Under the pieces are notes generated by a model. The model saw nothing but the letters and a program-made list of their open reading frames with translations. It was not told the DNA's origin and made no database searches. From Paragonimus westermani (taxonomy: Eukaryota; Platyhelminthes; Trematoda; Plagiorchiida; Troglotrematidae), in the NCBI GenBank assembly GCA_008508345.1, contig QNGE01000989.1:1-64000 (forward strand): 64,000 bases of DNA, written 5' to 3'. The translations under genes and the position numbers were made by a program. Position 1 is the stretch's first letter, and every line of letters begins with the position of its first letter. Shown piece by piece: positions 62,001 to 64,000 of the stretch.

Positions 62001-62754
62001 TAAGTCATCACACCGAAATGCTCAGCTGCACTGAAAGCCTATCTTCGTTGATGTTGTCTGGTCGTCTGAAGTTAACTTTCTTTCACTGTTGTGAGATGAA
62101 AACTTCTCATTCAAGTTGAGATCAAGGGGATTTTCAGAACCTTGAAAGCGGTCAGTGTCAATGAACCACCGTTTATCTCCGCAAATCTGAACGGCATTTT
62201 TCAGGCCTATTATCTGTGATAGTGCTGACTTATCATTTGGCAAGTTTACTGTTATACAACACCACGTGTATTGTTTTATAACTAACGTATTGCAATATGC
62301 TGGGACTTCCATGATTACTGTGCCAGTCATCATCGTTTGATGTTTCCCAGAAAGTACCCACGTATTCCCAAGCTGCACAATCGCTACAATCAAAATTCGA
62401 TGTAAAACGTGAAGTCTTGAGCACTACAAAAGAACAACCAAAACTTACCTTACCAGCTAAAGTCAAACGACCTCAACATCCTTCGGAATCCCATGACGAT
62501 ATGCAAAGCCAAAAGGTGATGAGCTAATGTGTTTTGGTTTGGTTATATATGAATAGCTTTTTGGCTAATACATTTGTGATTAATTATTTCACGTTTATTT
62601 CGAACAACAATTCACACAGCTTCATCCAAAGAAACAGAAAACGGTAACAACAGAATTAGGCGAAAAAAGGAATCTGTCTGTTGAATCTAAGGCGCTGCTT
62701 GGTTAACAGCAGTGAAAAATTAGCAATTTCTTTCAGGAGAGTAGCAGACGTTAA
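34304..62754 (+). CDS. long multi-exon gene for an unrecognised, mostly disordered protein
   Basis: A chain of plus-strand exons with canonical borders. Firm or likely pieces: 34304-34435, 34599-34655, 35004-35081, 36329-36436, 37833-38016, about 39971-40357, 41081-41104, 41700-41830, 42278-42316, 51127-51288, 55519-55683, 57261-57351, 58653-58756, 62351-62515, 62620-62643 and 62737-62754 with TAA. The last seven are phase-consistent throughout. The early part has some hydrophobic, folded-looking segments; from 40 kb on it is Pro/Ser/Lys-rich and ends in basic patches (AKVKRPQH, HPKKQKTESSRR), suggesting a nuclear protein. No domain was recognised. Some linking exons are missing (phase does not match between 35081 and 36329, 40357 and 41081, or 42316 and 51127). 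The start is uncertain: an in-frame ATG at 34277 precedes exon 34304, or the chain continues from the HSP110-like gene, whose last exon also ends in phase 0. Confidence 0.55.
35330..35430 (+). repeat. 50-bp duplication around a single N (contig overlap)
   Basis: Bases 35330-35379 are repeated exactly at 35381-35430 with only the N at 35380 between them. As at the other two N positions, this is an unmerged contig overlap. Confidence 0.85.
35740..35984 (+). repeat. tRNA-headed hammerhead repeat, old degraded copy
   Basis: Alignable by eye to the intact copies from the head through the ribozyme region (gcatgactagtgagctac, then gcttcatttcgaa) to the tail (caatttgaaataatttaaatcc, cgctac), ending in a T run. 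The hammerhead core is destroyed. Confidence 0.5.
36329..36436 (+). CDS. probable exon of the unrecognised gene
   Basis: A strong acceptor (ttctttttccag) and a donor (gtaagc) bracket 35 codons reading CNIPKYKVFTCPTNRLIRTG then KLVRVPQSVLTDLS. Phase in 2, phase out 2. The preceding known exon ends in phase 0, so one small exon is missing between them. Confidence 0.5.
36821..36855 (+). repeat. tatattactg tandem repeat
   Basis: Three 10-base units with a 5-base partial unit inserted. Intronic. Confidence 0.85.
37833..38016 (+). CDS. probable exon with hydrophobic core
   Basis: Reads LFLPVSHVNGYSRCPQGD then HLPRLRSVQVLTQLLLLPFP and VPAVRRQTVISVNE before gtaatg. The Leu/Pro-rich middle looks like a buried helix and not a classical transmembrane span, since it is short and Pro-broken. 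The acceptor (gtggatag) is weak. It is chosen because it joins in phase with the exon at 36329-36436. Confidence 0.5.
39145..39450 (+). repeat. tRNA-headed hammerhead repeat, moderately decayed copy
   Basis: Shares the upstream segment (gggcaatctga...cacaag), the A box TGGTGCAGTGG (39230-39240), a mutated B box, the ribozyme relic and part of the tail with the intact pair. Same orientation. Confidence 0.65.
39303..39345 (+). ncRNA. decayed hammerhead ribozyme
   Basis: Stem I CACTA/TAGTG, core CTGACGA and the GTC cleavage triplet are kept. Stem II no longer pairs well and the GAAA core is replaced (gcacaaca). Predicted inactive. Confidence 0.6.
39971..40357 (+). CDS. probable disordered exon, Pro/Ser/Lys-rich
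   Basis: About 129 codons (a stop at 39956 limits the 5' side) contain KRPSLQWITSTHDGPALSK, LPPRSPTSKPSRLDRF, KPPVLPVKYPTVSALP and VSPKRPKTTES. Low-complexity proline and basic motifs indicate an intrinsically disordered segment with possible nuclear-import or phosphorylation sites. The acceptor is either at 39970 or at 40019, both in phase 0. Donor gtgaat. Confidence 0.55.
40732..42316 (+). CDS. group of four small probable exons
   Basis: 40732-40802 (strong gtgagt donor), 41081-41104 (24-base microexon with a tctctccttctcatag acceptor), 41700-41830 (VITKRLLGSANVPVSKLSDQ) and 42278-42316 (KKKLFRPRLPGDF). They are mutually in phase (2/1, 1/1, 1/0, 0/0). The link back to the exon ending at 40357 does not fit, so one more piece is missing or a donor is misplaced. 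Confidence 0.45.
41596..41611 (+). repeat. (GT)n microsatellite
   Basis: Eight GT units, intronic. Confidence 0.9.
43010..43250 (+). repeat. tRNA-headed hammerhead repeat, old copy
   Basis: Similarity to the intact units runs from the head (acatagttgcctt, cgtgtacattcc) through tggcgaaagttaagtctagtgt to ctctttccgaaag. The cleavage-site side (GTC/TAGTG) survives but the CTGANGA core is lost. Confidence 0.5.
43251..47376. other. no further supportable gene besides the tentative exon at 45.1 kb
   Basis: Intron-like AT-rich sequence of the plus-strand gene. Short frames only, without motifs. Confidence 0.45.
45143..45219 (+). CDS. possible exon of the unrecognised gene
   Basis: Between cccaacag and gtcagt, 25 codons read VLISDLQLSFLTLPVPEVVA then GLIDI. 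The open frame extends upstream to about 45059, so the exon may start earlier. Phase out 2 does not connect to the exon at 51127. Treat as tentative. Confidence 0.35.
47377..47760 (-). pseudogene. GIY-YIG endonuclease domain of the Penelope-like element
   Basis: In the frame opening near 47735 the sequence reads CSYGARCIGRTSRQFLKRIR then EHHLRW, equal to the CxCGxxYIGxTxRxLxxRxxEH signature, with the catalytic Arg kept and Tyr of YIG replaced by Cys. SHMVETGHQV follows, equal to the HxxxTGH motif. The upstream VY of the GIY half (SSVYLL) is in a different frame, so an indel separates the two. Confidence 0.8.
48080..48448 (-). pseudogene. Penelope-like reverse transcriptase, catalytic palm part
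   Basis: Starts MGSSLGPLLADIFMEELE, the conserved MGSPLSPxLADxFMExLE motif, and has YHRYVDDIFIV (YVDD catalytic pair at plus coordinates 48329-48346) followed by IYFLDVRL, the FLDxxI-type motif. It ends at a stop at 48080, short of the thumb region. The catalytic Asp residues are intact in this piece. Confidence 0.85.
48773..49108 (-). pseudogene. Penelope-like reverse transcriptase, N-terminal part
   Basis: Contains TDKAARIVILNVSDYIEKVN, equal to the ADKGGAVVILNxxDYxxK motif, and HLCGLPIVHKPGVPVLPILD, equal to xLYGLPKxHKxxxPLRPIVS. The first is where the family's Lys/Asp-rich RT motif 1 lies. The frame stops at 48773 inside the domain. Further RT sequence is legible in pieces with stop codons between 48770 and 48450. 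Confidence 0.8.
49131..51126. other. no supportable gene; intron-like
   Basis: Short frames without motifs on either strand. Confidence 0.45.
51127..51288 (+). CDS. probable disordered exon
   Basis: 54 codons between acttcctag and gtagta: FSPVQKPTPSLDQTQQTDVI then SDVVESTPRPASLSPIKQPS and FPLHDGTELSK. Thr/Pro/Gln-rich, with Ser-Pro sites (possible proline-directed phosphorylation). Phase 0 both ends. It joins in phase to the exon at 55519. Confidence 0.6.
52144..52392 (+). other. GC-richer open segment of unknown nature
   Basis: An uninterrupted 80-codon plus frame and overlapping minus frames lie in a block that is GC-richer than its flanks (about 51.83-52.4 kb). No motif is recognised on either strand. 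Retroelement debris is more likely than an exon. Confidence 0.3.
52731..53665 (+). repeat. 467-bp duplication around a single N (contig overlap)
   Basis: Bases 52731-53197 recur at 53199-53665 with one visible substitution (c to t) and the N at 53198 between them. Identical 84-codon minus frames in both halves are a by-product of this and not paralogous genes. Confidence 0.85.
53666..55518. other. no supportable gene; intron-like
   Basis: AT-rich with short motif-less frames only. Confidence 0.45.
55519..55683 (+). CDS. probable exon with short helix
   Basis: 55 codons after tttttcctag: WSRVIADYKQRCELLAAESH then DVPDGRSKLLPLTTDEPTEQ and QPSRPLHSQNES before gtaaca. The first 20 residues could form an amphipathic helix; the rest is disordered. 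Phase 0 both ends. Confidence 0.6.
57261..58756 (+). CDS. two linked probable exons
   Basis: 57261-57351 (AIFSAQSPPEIRDASSESRT then GECVEKHYRH, gtaagc donor, phase out 1) joins exactly with 58653-58756 (phase in 1: A, then NSPKQPASSIVKAQLMAQRV and MDSSPLESKATFDT, gtatgc donor). The matching phases across a 1.3-kb intron are good evidence that both are real. Confidence 0.6.
58757..62350 (+). other. intron of the unrecognised gene
   Basis: A 3.6-kb interval with only short frames and no motif recognised on either strand. Confidence 0.5.
62351..62754 (+). CDS. last three exons and stop of the unrecognised gene
   Basis: 62351-62515 (KVPTYSQAAQSLQSKFDVKR then TLPAKVKRPQHPSESHDD), a 24-base microexon 62620-62643 (LHPKKQKT) and 62737-62754 (ESSRR, stop TAA) are all in phase 0, with introns of 104 and 93 bp. 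The basic C-terminus resembles a nuclear-localisation signal. No AATAAA was seen in the first few hundred bases downstream. Confidence 0.6.
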
Positions 62755-63049
62755 TACTTTCATTCATCGATTGAAAGTTGCTAGTGCGACAAGATAACAA
62801 ACAGAAAAGACAAAAACAACATGGGTTTTTCAAAATCGAAAGGCTTTCAAAGCATGGGGGTGCTATCAGATTCAAGACTCACATACCGGAACAGAGATGT
62901 GTCCTTCACAGTGAGACAGCCGTCGTAAAGACAGAAACAATTAGTGTCAGGTTACCCGTGTAAATGTGTCACAGGTTTCCACGGAACCTATGACATTCGG
63001 TAAGCATAAATTAGTGACCGTGTAAAAAAGAAGTCCCGGACGAATAACC
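62755..63049. other. 3' flank; no supportable feature
   Basis: Probable 3' UTR and flank of the upstream gene. No canonical polyadenylation signal was found by eye. Confidence 0.4.
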
Positions 63050-63899
63050 CTATTGCAAGATGATTGATACATGATACCACAAAGATGATAAGTGCAGGTG
63101 AATGAGAAATAGAGTCCACGTTACAGTGCATGGCATGGAGAACCTACTGAATGTCGACATTATACAGTTGGATCCATGATTCACAACCTTGTCCGTCCAG
63201 GCAAACTGGCTTCGCTTGTCGCCCACTACCGCGGCACCGTCACAAACCGTGATTACGTTGAGTTTGGTGGAAGAGCTCATTGTTGATGCAATTAGCTTCT
63301 CCAAGATTTCGTAGCCTAGAGTGCATAAACTTTTCGCTAGTTCCCTGAACACGCATTTACTCGGAGTACAACGCACATCGTGGGTGATCCAGCATTGAAA
63401 GAGATGACAGAGGCTTCCCGGCTGGCTTCATTTACCACGACATCGAACTGAGGTGTCTCTTCGGCCGCCTCGAGAATTCCGGACCTTAGGCCGAAGAGGA
63501 TTCCATCAAAGCTGGGTTGCACGATCGAAGATCCTCGAGGAAAAGGCAGTCTGGGTTCAACAGCCAACGATTGGAGACTGAGAAGTGAGATACTTCTTGA
63601 AGCCCACGGCAGTTTAGCGTATGATGAATCTCATCCATTGACGTCACATGACTTTCCTCCTTGTTCGTCATTACCACACCTTTGGGTCGTACTGGGCTAA
63701 TAACGATCCTCCTGATAGAGCCAAACATATCGCCTTTCACCACGCTCCTCAAACCTGGACAGTGACAGAAGAGCAGCCTCTCCACTCTTGGTCTTTGCGA
63801 AACAGGATTTGTAGTGTACCAACTGGGAACGCCCGCATCACTCAAGCGAACTCGGATGTGGATGCAGTTGATCGATGTGACTACAGGGGAGCGGAACAA
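63050..63899 (-). other. degenerate overlapping minus-strand frames, probably a transposon relic
   Basis: Three minus frames in different phases (63899-63486, 63567-63337, 63376-63050) follow one another with short overlaps, as a coding sequence broken by indels would. Segments such as RELAKSLCTLGYEILEKLI and GILEAAEETPQFDVVVNEAS look protein-like, and the block is GC-richer than its surroundings. I do not recognise the family. Confidence 0.35.
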
Positions 63900-64000
63900 C
63901 TGTCGACCTGACTATCACACTGTGCAGTCCATAGCTTTGAGTGTGCTTCGGTGGACTCAGCTCAAAACAGTGAGTGATTCACTTTTGGGATCAGACGGTA

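Overview
The window reads as nuclear DNA from a flatworm, most likely a digenean trematode. This rests on four things seen in the sequence. The host gene has a cluster of very short 5' introns (49-76 bp) followed by introns of about 5 kb. The DNA is AT-rich and gene-poor. The retroelements (Gypsy-type LTR, Penelope-like, non-LTR) are decayed. A small tRNA-headed repeat carries a hammerhead ribozyme, as the Sm-alpha repeats of schistosomes do. I cannot name the species. Three single N characters (8281, 35380, 53198) mark contig joins. Each sits between two near-identical copies of the same sequence, so the duplications there are almost certainly unmerged contig overlaps.

Layout: 1-65 holds the tail of a non-LTR reverse transcriptase (minus). 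66-10575 has no gene I can support; it holds a tRNA-like repeat near 4.7 kb and the 1.63-kb contig overlap. 10576-12449 (minus) is an internally deleted Gypsy-type LTR element: gag, zinc knuckles, aspartic protease fused to an integrase tail, and a candidate LTR. 13491-13725 is a MITE-like element with perfect 21-bp inverted ends.

From 18969 the plus strand carries a divergent HSP110/HSPA4-like gene. Eight exons to 30716 encode about 497 residues. The nucleotide-binding domain has lost key ATPase residues and is joined almost directly to the helical lid, with no beta substrate-binding domain visible. From 34304 to a stop at 62754 a second chain of plus-strand exons encodes a long, mostly disordered, basic-tailed protein that I do not recognise. 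Whether it is a separate gene or the 3' part of the same transcript is unresolved, because no stop codon or new promoter is evident between them.

The introns and the gap between these genes (31.8-43.3 kb) hold at least six sense-strand copies of the tRNA-headed hammerhead repeat. Two are intact and in tandem, flanked by a 127-bp inverted repeat. A decayed Penelope-like element with YVDD reverse transcriptase and GIY-YIG endonuclease lies on the minus strand at 47.4-49.1 kb. 63.05-63.9 kb contains degenerate overlapping minus-strand reading frames of unknown origin.
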